Shown piece by piece: positions 1 through 8,478 of a DNA stretch of 64,000 nucleotides; positions within the stretch are counted from its first letter, which is position 1; the number at the start of each line of letters is the position of its first letter. The position numbers and the translations under genes were made by a program. The notes beneath the pieces are model-generated. The model made no database searches. It was given only the letters and a program-made list of their open reading frames with translations, and was not told the DNA's origin. Origin of the DNA: Paenibacillus_F chitinolyticus_A (GTDB taxonomy: Bacteria; Bacillota; Bacilli; Paenibacillales; NBRC-103111); NCBI RefSeq assembly GCF_045038035.1, contig NZ_CP173427.1, forward strand, positions 1,488,001 through 1,552,000. Direction: 5' to 3'.

Positions 1-774
1 CCGCAAATCGTATGGCACGGTCTGCCGATGTATCAGGCGTTCCTATACTCCCGCGGCCATCAGCACGGCGGCCAGGTACCTGCGGATGTGAACGTTCTGA
101 TGCCTCAGATCATCATCGGCGCTCAAATCCTGCACGCTACCGGTATCGGCATGGCGTTCAAGAAAAAAGGCGAGAAGCGCGTTGCCATTACGTATACCGG
201 CGACGGCGGAAGCTCCGAGGGCGATTTCTACGAAGGTCTTAACTTCGGCGGAGCGTTCAAGCTTCCGGTTATTTACATGGTACAGAACAACGGTTACGCG
301 ATCACGACTCCGTTCTCCAAGCAGACCGGCGCTCAATCCATCGCCCATAAGGCGCTGGCAGCGGGTATCCGCGGCGTTCAGGTAGACGGCATGGACGTTC
401 TGGCCGTTTACGCGGCCGTATCCGAAGCGGCTGAAATTGCCCGCAACGGCGGAGGCCCTACGCTGATCGAATCCCTTACTTACCGTTTCAAGCCGCACTC
501 CATGGCGGACGACACGACGAAATACCGTACGAAGGACGAAGAAGGCGAATGGGCGCCTAAAGATCCGATCGTACGCTTCCGTACTTATCTGACGCAGAAG
601 GGCCTCTGGAGCGAGGAAGAAGAAGCGAAAGTGAAAGAGGAAGCGAAAGCGACTGTAGCGGAGCAGATCAAAAAAGCCGAGCAAACCGAGAAAATGACGG
701 TAGGCGGCCTGATCGATTCCATGTTCGAAACGACTCCGAAGCACCTGGAAGAGCAAAAAGCGCAGTTCTCCTAA
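1..774 (+). CDS. pdhA: Pyruvate dehydrogenase E1 component subunit alpha, 3' part
   Basis: Thiamine-diphosphate-dependent E1 alpha subunit that decarboxylates pyruvate and passes the acetyl group to lipoyl-E2; cytoplasmic. The frame is open from base 1, so the N-terminus (roughly 100-110 residues of a usual ~360-370) lies outside the window and 257 residues are seen. The ThDP-binding motif starts at GDGGSSEGDFYEG (about residues 67-79 of the fragment) and closes with NN at about 96-97; this GDG-to-NN spacing is typical of the family. RFKPHSMADD is the usual E1 alpha phosphorylation-loop region. pdhB, pdhC and pdhD follow in the standard Bacillales order, which fixes the identity. A helical, Glu/Lys-rich segment lies near the C-terminus. 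Confidence 0.95.
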   Translation, partial: PQIVWHGLPMYQAFLYSRGHQHGGQVPADVNVLMPQIIIGAQILHATGIGMAFKKKGEKRVAITYTGDGGSSEGDFYEGLNFGGAFKLPVIYMVQNNGYAITTPFSKQTGAQSIAHKALAAGIRGVQVDGMDVLAVYAAVSEAAEIARNGGGPTLIESLTYRFKPHSMADDTTKYRTKDEEGEWAPKDPIVRFRTYLTQKGLWSEEEEAKVKEEAKATVAEQIKKAEQTEKMTVGGLIDSMFETTPKHLEEQKAQFS

Positions 775-806
775 GCGAGACCGCAGACGCAGCCAGCAGA
801 CGGTCA

Positions 807-838
807 GCGGCCTCTTTGGACGGCCGCCAACCCTTTTT
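807..838 (+). terminator. Weak hairpin between pdhA and pdhB
   Basis: A 6-bp stem GCGGCC/GGCCGC (807-812 with 822-827) is followed by CCC and five T. It is too weak for a full terminator; partial termination or mRNA processing within the operon is an inference. Confidence 0.35.
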
Positions 839-905
839 ACACTAAATATTCCGGTCTAAGGCCGTGTTCTCTGATAGAAGAACGATATGGGAGGCAGTAG
901 ATGTC

Positions 906-1886
906 ATGGCACAAATGACGATGATTCAAGCGATTCAAGACGCTATGCGCGTAGAGCTTGCAAGAGATAAGAACGTTGTGTTGTTCGGTGAAGACGTAGG
1001 CCATGTGGGCGGCGTGTTCCGTGCAACGGAAGGACTCCAGAAAGAATTCGGCGAGGATCGGGTATTCGATACTCCGCTGGCCGAATCCGCTATCGGCGGT
1101 CTGGCTGTAGGTATGGCGACTCAAGGCTTCCGTCCGATCGCTGAAATCCAGTTCGTGGGCTTCATTTATGAAGCGCTGGACCAAATGGCTGTACAAGCAG
1201 CCCGTATGCGCTACCGTTCCGGCGGCAGCTACCAGGCTCCGATCGTATTCCGTACGCCTTTCGGCGGCGGCGTTAAGGCAGCCGAGCTTCACACGGACTC
1301 CCTGGAAGGTTTGATGATCCAAACACCGGGTATTAAAGTAGTAATTCCTTCTAACCCGTACGATGCGAAAGGCCTTATGATCGCGGCGATCCGCGACAAC
1401 GATCCGGTATTCTTCATGGAACACCTGAACTTGTACCGTTCTTTCCGCCAGGAAGTTCCGGAAGGCGAGTACACGGTAGAGCTGGGCAAAGCGAACGTCG
1501 TTCGCGAAGGTTCCGACGCTACGATCATCACTTACGGCGCCATGGTTCACACTTCCCTGAAAGCTGCGGAAGAGATCGAGAAAACCCGCGGCGTGAAAGT
1601 GGAAGTCATCGACGTCCGTACGCTGATGCCTTTGGACATCGACACGATTGTCGAATCCATCAAGAAAACCAACCGTGCCATTGTGGTGCAGGAAGCACAG
1701 AAAACGTCGGGTGCTGCCGCTGAAATTATCGCACAAATCAACGAAAAGGCTATTCTGCATCTGGAAGCGCCGGTTCTCCGCGTGGCCGCTCCGGATACGG
1801 TTTATCCGTTTGCCCAAATCGAAGATCAGTGGCTTCCGACACCTGCCCGCATTATCGACGGGCTGAACCAAGTGCTGGATTTCTAA
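906..1886 (+). CDS. pdhB: Pyruvate dehydrogenase E1 component subunit beta
   Basis: Beta subunit of the E1 heterotetramer; it forms the second half of the ThDP site. I chose ATG 906 (MAQMTMIQAIQDAMRVEL) because GGGAGG at 889-894 sits 11 bases upstream and the 326-residue product matches the usual ~325. An in-frame ATG at 864 has no RBS and would add a non-conserved tail. Conserved blocks include LFGEDVGHVGGVF, DTPLAESAIGG, PTYRFRSG-type MRYRSGG and the C-terminal VVQEAQKTSGAAAEI followed by PDTVYPFAQIED. It sits 131 bases after pdhA and 51 bases before pdhC in one operon. Confidence 0.95.
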   Translation: MAQMTMIQAIQDAMRVELARDKNVVLFGEDVGHVGGVFRATEGLQKEFGEDRVFDTPLAESAIGGLAVGMATQGFRPIAEIQFVGFIYEALDQMAVQAARMRYRSGGSYQAPIVFRTPFGGGVKAAELHTDSLEGLMIQTPGIKVVIPSNPYDAKGLMIAAIRDNDPVFFMEHLNLYRSFRQEVPEGEYTVELGKANVVREGSDATIITYGAMVHTSLKAAEEIEKTRGVKVEVIDVRTLMPLDIDTIVESIKKTNRAIVVQEAQKTSGAAAEIIAQINEKAILHLEAPVLRVAAPDTVYPFAQIEDQWLPTPARIIDGLNQVLDF

Positions 1887-1937
1887 TCCTGCCTGCGGCT
1901 CCACGATTTTACTACTCAATATAGGAGGTTGTTCTTC

Positions 1938-3272
1938 TTGGCACGTTTTGAATATAAGTTCCCGGAACTTGGCGAAGGCATTCATGAAGGCGAGATTGTC
2001 AAAGTCAATGTTAAAGCGGGCGACAAGGTTGATGACGATACGATTCTGATGGAAGTTCAGAACGACAAAGCAGTCGTGGAAGTTCCTTGCCCGGTTAACG
2101 GCCAGATTCAGGAAGTGCTGATCAAGGAAGGCCAAGTTTGCCACGTCGGCGAAGTGGTCATGATCATCGACGCGGAAGGCGAGATTCCGGAATCGGAAAC
2201 TTCCGCTGCGGCTCCTTCACCGGAAGCGGCTGCACCGGCTCCTTCCAACGCGCCTTCGACTGAGCTTCCTAAGAAGGAAGACCAGGGCGCTCCGACTGCA
2301 CCGGCTCCGGAAGAAACGAAGAAATCCGAAGGCGGCAAGCCGTCGGCTGCCCCTAAAGACATTCTGGCCACTCCTAGCGTACGCAAATTTGCGCGCGAGA
2401 AGGGCATCAACATCGCGGAAGTGTCCGGCACAGGCAAGAACGGCCGCATTACCCGCGAAGACATCGAAGGCTTCAAATCCGGCGGTGCATCCGCTGCACA
2501 GGCCGATCAGCCTGCTCAGGAGAAAGCGGCTCCTTCCAAAGCGGCCTCCGCACCTGCGGTACAAGGCGAGCTGGAAGAAGAGCGCATTCCGTTCAAAGGC
2601 ATCCGCAAAGTGATCGCCAATGCCATGGTGAAATCCAAGCATACGGCTCCTCACGTGACACTGCTGGATGAAGTCGACGTGACGCAGCTCGTCGCGCTCC
2701 GCACCAAAGCGAAGCCGCTTGCCGAGAAGAAAGGCGTTAAGCTTACTTACCTGCCGTTCATCGTTAAAGCGCTCGTAGCGGCCTGCCGCCAGTTCCCGGT
2801 CATGAACGCCATGATCGACGAAGAAAAGCAGGAGATCGTGTACAAGAAATACTTTAATGTCGGTATCGCAACCGATACGGACAACGGACTTCTCGTACCT
2901 GTCATTCACCATGCGGACCGTCAAAACATCTGGATGATTGCGGATTCCATCCGCGATCTGGCCACACGCGGCCGCGACGGCAAGCTGACTCCGCACGAAA
3001 TGAAAGGCGGCACGGTCACGATTACCAACATCGGATCCGCCGGCGGTATGTTCTTCACTCCGGTTATCAACTATCCGGAAGTCGCCATTCTCGGCACCGG
3101 CCGTATTTCCGAGAAGCCTGTCGTGAAGAACGGTGAAATCGTCATTGCTCCGGTAATGGCTCTGTCTCTCAGCTTCGACCACCGTCTGGTTGACGGCGCA
3201 ACAGCACAAAATTTCATGAACTATATCAAGCAGCTGCTTAACGATCCCGAGCTGCTCGTGATGGAGGTATAA
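1938..3272 (+). CDS. pdhC: Dihydrolipoyllysine acetyltransferase, E2 of pyruvate dehydrogenase
   Basis: E2 core of the complex, which accepts the acetyl group on lipoyl-lysine and transfers it to CoA. Start chosen at TTG 1938: AGGAGG at 1923-1928 is 9 bases away and the product begins MARFEYKFPELGEG as in homologues; an upstream in-frame TTG at 1929 touches the RBS. The 444 residues hold one lipoyl domain (1-80, lipoylated Lys in EVQNDKAVVEV at about K44), a long Ala/Pro/Glu-rich linker (80-145), the peripheral-subunit-binding domain (VRKFAREKG to GRITREDIEGF, about 150-185), a second flexible linker and the catalytic acyltransferase domain. The catalytic motif DHRLVDG is near residue 415. 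Confidence 0.96.
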   Translation: MARFEYKFPELGEGIHEGEIVKVNVKAGDKVDDDTILMEVQNDKAVVEVPCPVNGQIQEVLIKEGQVCHVGEVVMIIDAEGEIPESETSAAAPSPEAAAPAPSNAPSTELPKKEDQGAPTAPAPEETKKSEGGKPSAAPKDILATPSVRKFAREKGINIAEVSGTGKNGRITREDIEGFKSGGASAAQADQPAQEKAAPSKAASAPAVQGELEEERIPFKGIRKVIANAMVKSKHTAPHVTLLDEVDVTQLVALRTKAKPLAEKKGVKLTYLPFIVKALVAACRQFPVMNAMIDEEKQEIVYKKYFNVGIATDTDNGLLVPVIHHADRQNIWMIADSIRDLATRGRDGKLTPHEMKGGTVTITNIGSAGGMFFTPVINYPEVAILGTGRISEKPVVKNGEIVIAPVMALSLSFDHRLVDGATAQNFMNYIKQLLNDPELLVMEV

Positions 3273-3276
3273 AGCG

Positions 3277-4692
3277 ATGGTAGTAGGAGATGCTTCTTTA
3301 GATATTGACGTTCTGGTAATTGGTGCGGGTCCCGGCGGCTATGTGGCTGCCATCCGCGCTGCACAGCTTGGCAAAAGCGTTCTGATCGTGGATAAATCCG
3401 AGTGGGGCGGCGTCTGCCTGAACCGCGGCTGTATCCCTTCCAAGGCTCTTATTTCCGCGGCGCACCAGTACGAAGCGGCCCAGCATTCCGAAGTGATGGG
3501 AGTAAGCGTGGAGAACGTTAAGCTGGACTACGCGAAAACCCAAGAGTGGAAAGCTTCCGTTGTGAAAAAGCTGACCAGCGGCGTTGCCGGTCTGCTCAAA
3601 GGCAACAAAGTGCAAATGTTCCAGGGCGAAGTCATGTTCATCAACGAAAACGAAGCGCGTGTTTTCAATGAACAAGAAGCTCCGCGCTACCGTTTCAAGC
3701 ACTGCATCATCGCGACCGGTTCCCGTCCGATCGAGCTGAAGCCGTTCCCGTTCGGCGGACGTATTCTTTCCTCGACCGAAGCGCTGGAACTGAAAGAAAT
3801 TCCGAAAAGCATGGTAGTGATCGGCGGCGGATACATCGGTATCGAGCTGGGTCAAACTTTCGCGAAATTCGGTACGAAAGTAACGGTACTTGAAGGTTCC
3901 GATACGGTTCTTCCGGGCTTCGAGAAAGAAATGACCCGCCTGGTTGCCAAAAACCTGGGCAAACTGAACGTGGAAGTGTTCACGGAAGCTCTTGCTCAAA
4001 GCTCCGAGCAAACCGAGAACGACGTCACGGTAACGTTCACGGTCAAAGGCGAAGAGAAGAAAGTAACGGCCGACTACGTGCTCGTAACTGTCGGACGTCG
4101 TCCGAACACGGACGGCGAGCTTGGCCTCGACCTGATCAACGTGAAATTGACCGACCGCGGTCTGATTGAAGTTGACGAGCAGGGCCGCACGAGCATTCCG
4201 CACATCTTCGCTATCGGCGATATCGTTCCAGGCCTGGCTCTGGCGCACAAAGCTTCTTACGAAGGTAAAGTAGCGGCGGAAGCTATTGCCGGACAGCCTA
4301 GCGTTGTCGATTACAAGGCCATCCCGGCCGTTGTATTCTCCGATCCGGAAATCGCTTCGGTAGGTCTTAACGAAACCGAAGCCAAAGAGAAAGGCATGAA
4401 CGTTTCCGTGGGCAAGTTCCCTTATGCCGCTAACGGCCGTGCTCTTTCCCTGAACGCGACCGAAGGTTTCGTTAAAATCGTAGCGAACAAGGACACCGGT
4501 CTTGTTGTCGGTTCCCAAATCGTAGGACCAGAAGCATCGAACCTGATTGCCGAAATCGGTCTGGCGATCGAAATGGGAGCTACGCTCGAAGATATCGCGC
4601 TCACGATTCATGCTCACCCGACGCTTGGTGAGATCGTAGCTGAAGCCGCCGAAGGCGCGCTTGGCCACCCGATCCATATGCTGGGCAAATAA
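3277..4692 (+). CDS. pdhD: Dihydrolipoyl dehydrogenase, E3
   Basis: FAD flavoprotein that reoxidises dihydrolipoamide with NAD+; shared by 2-oxoacid dehydrogenase complexes. Starts 4 bases after pdhC at ATG 3277, with GGAGG at 3263-3267 inside the end of pdhC, which implies coupled translation. 471 residues: FAD-binding GAGPGGYVAA (17-26), redox disulphide in GGVCLNRGCIPSK (Cys47, Cys52), NAD-binding GGGYIGIELG, a second FAD contact FAIGDIVPG, and the catalytic HPTLGE near residue 447. The N-terminal lead MVVGDASLDID is typical of Bacillales PdhD. Last gene of the operon. Confidence 0.96.
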   Translation: MVVGDASLDIDVLVIGAGPGGYVAAIRAAQLGKSVLIVDKSEWGGVCLNRGCIPSKALISAAHQYEAAQHSEVMGVSVENVKLDYAKTQEWKASVVKKLTSGVAGLLKGNKVQMFQGEVMFINENEARVFNEQEAPRYRFKHCIIATGSRPIELKPFPFGGRILSSTEALELKEIPKSMVVIGGGYIGIELGQTFAKFGTKVTVLEGSDTVLPGFEKEMTRLVAKNLGKLNVEVFTEALAQSSEQTENDVTVTFTVKGEEKKVTADYVLVTVGRRPNTDGELGLDLINVKLTDRGLIEVDEQGRTSIPHIFAIGDIVPGLALAHKASYEGKVAAEAIAGQPSVVDYKAIPAVVFSDPEIASVGLNETEAKEKGMNVSVGKFPYAANGRALSLNATEGFVKIVANKDTGLVVGSQIVGPEASNLIAEIGLAIEMGATLEDIALTIHAHPTLGEIVAEAAEGALGHPIHMLGK

Positions 4693-4725
4693 CTTCCATT
4701 ATTTCTTCTTAAAATAGACACAATC

Positions 4726-4767
4726 AGACATGCGCCGGAGATAATTCTCTGACGCATGTCTTTTTTT
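4726..4767 (+). terminator. Terminator of the pdh operon
   Basis: AGACATGCG pairs with CGCATGTCT around an internal partly paired loop and runs straight into seven T. Confidence 0.85.
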
Positions 4768-4865
4768 ACAGGAATTTGAACTAGGTCCGCAGTATTAAAG
4801 AAGGTACAAATAATAGGTACACTGGCTTATAAATTCGAGTCAAACCTCTAAGGAGGTGTCTCTAC

Positions 4866-5927
4866 ATCGTAAAGGAATTAATCGTCAATTTTGCTCTTCT
4901 GCTTGCATTTCTGTTTGCCGTCAGTCAGCTCTACAAAGATGAACGGTTGGATTTCACGAAGCCGTGGACACGGATAAAAACCGGTCTGGCAACAGGTGCA
5001 TTCGGAATCGTCTTAATGTATTTCAGCATTCCGATCGCCCCCCAGACCATCGTTGATTTTCGCGGGTATGCCGTCTTGCTGGCCGTGCATTTCGGAGGCA
5101 TATATTCCGGCTTTATTGCCGCCGTTCTCATTGCCGCTGCGCGCATCGCCTTGTTCGGCGGCCCCAACTTGTCTGCCCTCATAGGCGCGGCGAATGTACT
5201 TTTTATCGCTCTTGCCGGAGGCCTTGTGTTAAGAAGTGCGGACAAGCGGTACTGGTCGCGCTGGACGAAAATGATGGCGGTTCTCCTGGTCACGACCGGA
5301 GCCGCTATATTTTCGGCCATAGGCACGACGAGCCTGCCTATTATGCCGGTTATTCTCGGTACACTGGCGGTAGGCGGATTTTTTATCGGATACATGGTCA
5401 ATTATATCGTGAGAGCCCACCAGCTTTTTCTGCTGATGAAAGAAGCGTCGCATGTCGATTTTTTGACGGGCCTGAACAATCACCGCACCTTCGACAGGCT
5501 CTTTAACGAGCTCGTTCAAGCGGCGGGTCGTAAACAGGAGGAACTGTCCCTACTGACGCTGGATATCGATTATTTTAAAAAAATCAACGATACGTACGGC
5601 CACCCTGCAGGGGATGCGGTTCTCCAGCAGATCGGGGTGCTGCTGAGAGATTCATCCCGCAGAATGGATGAAGTGTGCCGGACCGGCGGGGAAGAGTTTG
5701 CGGTCCTGCTCCCGGACTGCGGCCGGAAAGAAGCTCTGCACTATGCGGAGCAGATCCGCTCCAGAGTGGAGCGCCATTCCTTCCTGCTCGGAGACGGGAA
5801 GGCGATCCGCCTGACGATCTCGATCGGGGCGGCTACTTTTCCGGAGGTTTCACCCGATCTTCTGATCGAGGAAGCGGATAAAGCGCTGTACCGCGCGAAG
5901 CACAACGGGCGCAATCAGGTTTGCTGA
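4866..5927 (+). CDS. Membrane diguanylate cyclase with 5TM-LytS-type sensor region, AUC start
   Basis: Predicted to make cyclic di-GMP from two GTP at the membrane. The N-terminal half has about six hydrophobic segments (one at residues 5-20, others near 35-190) with the pattern VDFRGYAVLLAVHFGGIYSG of the 5TMR-LYT sensor domain. The C-terminal GGDEF domain (about 195-353) has the active variant GGEEF at about 274-278, FKKINDTYGHPAGD, and RRMD five residues before GGEEF, which fits the RxxD inhibitory site. AGGAGGTG at 4851-4858 lies 9 bases before ATC 4866. No ATG, GTG or TTG is in frame between the stop at 4830 and TTG 4947, and starting at 4947 would discard the first membrane segment and has no RBS. 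An AUC start is therefore inferred; a sequencing error is the alternative. Stands alone between two terminators. Confidence 0.85.
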   Translation: MVKELIVNFALLLAFLFAVSQLYKDERLDFTKPWTRIKTGLATGAFGIVLMYFSIPIAPQTIVDFRGYAVLLAVHFGGIYSGFIAAVLIAAARIALFGGPNLSALIGAANVLFIALAGGLVLRSADKRYWSRWTKMMAVLLVTTGAAIFSAIGTTSLPIMPVILGTLAVGGFFIGYMVNYIVRAHQLFLLMKEASHVDFLTGLNNHRTFDRLFNELVQAAGRKQEELSLLTLDIDYFKKINDTYGHPAGDAVLQQIGVLLRDSSRRMDEVCRTGGEEFAVLLPDCGRKEALHYAEQIRSRVERHSFLLGDGKAIRLTISIGAATFPEVSPDLLIEEADKALYRAKHNGRNQVC

Positions 5928-6133
5928 GCGCGGCCAGTGGCGGTTCTGTATCCGGAGGAGAGCATCCGTAGGCTCCGATTTTTCTTCAAGGGCAGCGGGA
6001 AGGGTTTCGATCGGTGAGGAGCAATCCGGAGTCCGGCATCGGCCTGCCTGTGGATGACGAACGGTTTCCTGAGTCATCTCGAATCGCAGGTTGTGCGGCT
6101 AAGGCCGCTTGCGTCACACGGAAGCAAGCATAC

Positions 6134-6169
6134 AAAAAGAGCACAGCCTCACGGGGCTGTGCTCTTTTT
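6134..6169. terminator. Bidirectional terminator between the diguanylate cyclase and the Ugp-like genes
   Basis: Perfect stem AAAAAGAGCACAGCC / GGCTGTGCTCTTTTT around TCACG. It has A and T runs on both sides and serves the converging genes. The rest of 5928-6225 shows no gene that I can support. Confidence 0.9.
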
Positions 6170-6225
6170 ACCGGAACGGCAGGTTCATCTTGTGTTATCC
6201 TGTCCGCTTCTGTCCTGCTTTTAAA

Positions 6226-7611
6226 TTATTTAACCGTCTGATTGTACTTGCCGATCTTTTCGGTAATCGACTTGGCGGCTTCATCCAGAGCGGCCTGAGG
6301 CGTTTTCTTGCCGTTCAGTGCTTCCTCAATGGCACCCTCGACGATTTGTCTCGCTTCAGGGAATACGCCCATTACGGCGCCTTGCGTGGCCGTATTGGCT
6401 TTGCTTCCGTGCAGCTGGTCGACTGCCGTTTTAAACTGCGGGTATTTAACGAGGTTGTCTTTAACGATTTGCTCGTCATAAGCTTTTTTCGTGATCGGGA
6501 AGTAGCCTGTATTCACATGCCAGTAAGCCTGGGATTGAGGGGAGGTCAGGAATTTGATGAACTCCCAAGCCCCTTTCTGTTCGGCTTCCGATTTGTTGTT
6601 CGTAATATAAAGACTGGCGCCGCCTACGACAACTCCGCCTTCTGCGGCGTCCGCCGGTTTCGGCAGGGGGGCCGTGCCTACCTGGAACTTGCCCTCCGCC
6701 GTGGAGACGATGCCTTTCAGGGAGGCGGTGGAATCGAGCATCATGGCGATTTGGCCCGCCGCGAAAGCTTTTTTGGTGTCGTCGGTTTTGCGTCCGAGGT
6801 TAAGCGCGGTTTTGTTGTCGACCATAGATTTCCACCACGTTAAAGCTTTAAGGCCCGCTTCTTTATTTACATAGGATTCCGTCGCGGGTGAGGTGCGTCC
6901 GTTTCCGTTGTTGACATATTCGGCTCCCTGCTTGGCGAAAAACTGCTCCATAAACCAGCCGTAAATGGCGAACGATGCACCCGCTTTGCCGTCCTTGGAG
7001 AGGGCCTGTGCCGCCTTGGTAACTTCATCGAACGTGACTGGAGGCTTCTCCGGATCGAGACCGGCGGCTTTGAACATATCTTTGTTATAGTAGAGAATCG
7101 GGTTAGACGTATTGAAAGGCATGGAATTCAGCTTGCCGCCGATGGTGTAGTACTGGGTAATGTTTTCTTCCAGCTGGGAGAGATCGTATTTATCGGCATC
7201 GATGAATTTTTGTACGGGCGTAATGGCTTTCGAGTCGATCATATAACGGCTGCCGATTTCATAAACCTGAATGAGAGACGGCCCGCTTTTGGAATCCATG
7301 GACGCTTTCATTTTGTTCAGGCTTTCGTCGTAAGTTCCCTGGAAAATGCCTTCTACCTGAACGTCTTTCTGGGAAGCGTTAAAATCGGAGATCAGCTTAT
7401 CCGTCACTTTCCCGAGCTCGCCGCTCATGGAATGCCAGAAGGTGATTTTTACCGGTGAGGCTGCGTTTTCTTTTGTGGAAGCGGCCCCCGTTGTTTCTTT
7501 GTTGGAAGATTGAGCGGTGTCGTTTGCGCCGCCGCAAGCCTGCATGAGCAGTGCGGAAGCCAGAAGCATAGCCATTACGGAAGTGCGGCGGGACGGTTTG
7601 TACGAAAACAT
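6226..7611 (-). CDS. ugpB: ABC transporter substrate-binding lipoprotein, UgpB-like
   Basis: Extracytoplasmic binding protein of family 1. N-terminal signal peptide with lipobox LLMQAC (Cys26), then a low-complexity linker. The C-terminal pattern GGVVVGGASLYITN followed by AWEFIKFLTSP, AYWHVNTGYFPIT and KKAYDE is the signature seen in glycerol-3-phosphate binding proteins (UgpB), so sn-glycerol-3-phosphate or a related phosphodiester is the likely ligand; a sugar cannot be excluded. 461 residues. It is the last gene of a minus-strand operon ugpA-ugpE-ugpB. No ATPase gene is present, so a shared MsmX-type ATPase probably energises it. It ends 56 bases from the bidirectional terminator. Confidence 0.85.
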   Translation of the reverse strand: MFSYKPSRRTSVMAMLLASALLMQACGGANDTAQSSNKETTGAASTKENAASPVKITFWHSMSGELGKVTDKLISDFNASQKDVQVEGIFQGTYDESLNKMKASMDSKSGPSLIQVYEIGSRYMIDSKAITPVQKFIDADKYDLSQLEENITQYYTIGGKLNSMPFNTSNPILYYNKDMFKAAGLDPEKPPVTFDEVTKAAQALSKDGKAGASFAIYGWFMEQFFAKQGAEYVNNGNGRTSPATESYVNKEAGLKALTWWKSMVDNKTALNLGRKTDDTKKAFAAGQIAMMLDSTASLKGIVSTAEGKFQVGTAPLPKPADAAEGGVVVGGASLYITNNKSEAEQKGAWEFIKFLTSPQSQAYWHVNTGYFPITKKAYDEQIVKDNLVKYPQFKTAVDQLHGSKANTATQGAVMGVFPEARQIVEGAIEEALNGKKTPQAALDEAAKSITEKIGKYNQTVK

Positions 7612-7656
7612 GTGGAATGTCTCTCCTTTTTATCAATCAAAATGGTGGATAAACGG

Positions 7657-8478
7657 TCAGCCTTTAACGGCCCCTACCGTGAGGCCGCGGACGAGCTGCT
7701 TAAGCCCGAGCACGAGCAGAAGCAGAGAAGGAAGGAGAACGAGCGCGACTCCGGCGAGCACCAGGTTCCAGGACGTGAACTCTTCGAACTGAAGCATGGA
7801 GATGCCGATTTGCACAGTGCGTTTCGCGGGCTCGTTCGTGACGAGCAGCGGCCAGAGATAGCTGTTCCAGGCGCTGAGAAAACTGTAGACGCCCAGGGTC
7901 GCCAGACCGGGCTTTGACAACGGGAACGCGATGGAAAAAAAGCAGCGGATATGCCCGCAGCCGTCGATCTTGGCGGCTTCGAACAGCTCGCCCGGCAGCT
8001 GCATGAAAAACTGGCGCAGCATAAACGTTCCGAACCCCGTCGCAAGGAAAGGTACGACAAGCGCCGCGTATGTGTCGGTCCATCCCCAGCTGCGGATCGT
8101 CAGGTAATTGGGAATCATCGTCACTTCCCAGGGGATCATCATAGTGCTCAGAAACAGCAGGAACACGAATTTTTTGCCCGGAAAACGGACGAAAGCGAAC
8201 GCGTAAGCCGCCAGGCTTGCCGTAAACAGCTGCCCCGCCATAATAAGCAGCGACATAGTAAAGCTGTTCTTCAGAAAAGCGCCGATTGGAACAAGTTCCA
8301 TCACGGTCTTCAGATTGCCCAGGTAGAGGCTTTCGGGAAGCAGGGGCGGTGGAAATTGGCCGGCTTCTCCGGCCGTCATAAACGTGGACGCATACGTAAA
8401 GAACAGCGGATAGAGAACGAGTGCGGCAGCCGCGGTCAGAAATACGTAGATGGCGGTTTTTTGTAAGGGCCGGATCAT
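7657..8478 (-). CDS. ugpE: Carbohydrate/glycerol-3-phosphate ABC transporter permease, UgpE-like
   Basis: Inner-membrane permease of the MalG/UgpE type, 273 residues with about six membrane segments. The ATPase-coupling EAA loop reads FEAAKIDGCGHIRCFF followed by IAFPLSKP (about residues 170-195), with the usual start TLYP-like ALVLYPLFF and the end LVRGLTVGAVKG. Its ATG overlaps the stop of the upstream permease gene by 4 bases (ATGA), so the two are translationally coupled. Partner of the next gene in a heterodimeric channel that receives substrate from the lipoprotein encoded downstream. Confidence 0.88.
   Translation of the reverse strand: MIRPLQKTAIYVFLTAAAALVLYPLFFTYASTFMTAGEAGQFPPPLLPESLYLGNLKTVMELVPIGAFLKNSFTMSLLIMAGQLFTASLAAYAFAFVRFPGKKFVFLLFLSTMMIPWEVTMIPNYLTIRSWGWTDTYAALVVPFLATGFGTFMLRQFFMQLPGELFEAAKIDGCGHIRCFFSIAFPLSKPGLATLGVYSFLSAWNSYLWPLLVTNEPAKRTVQIGISMLQFEEFTSWNLVLAGVALVLLPSLLLLVLGLKQLVRGLTVGAVKG

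Noticed and set aside
43..756. Long open frame antisense to pdhA, with similar long antisense frames across the pdh genes, the sugar locus and sdaA
   Set aside because: They lie opposite strongly conserved genes, have no RBS or recognisable product, and result from high GC and biased codon use.
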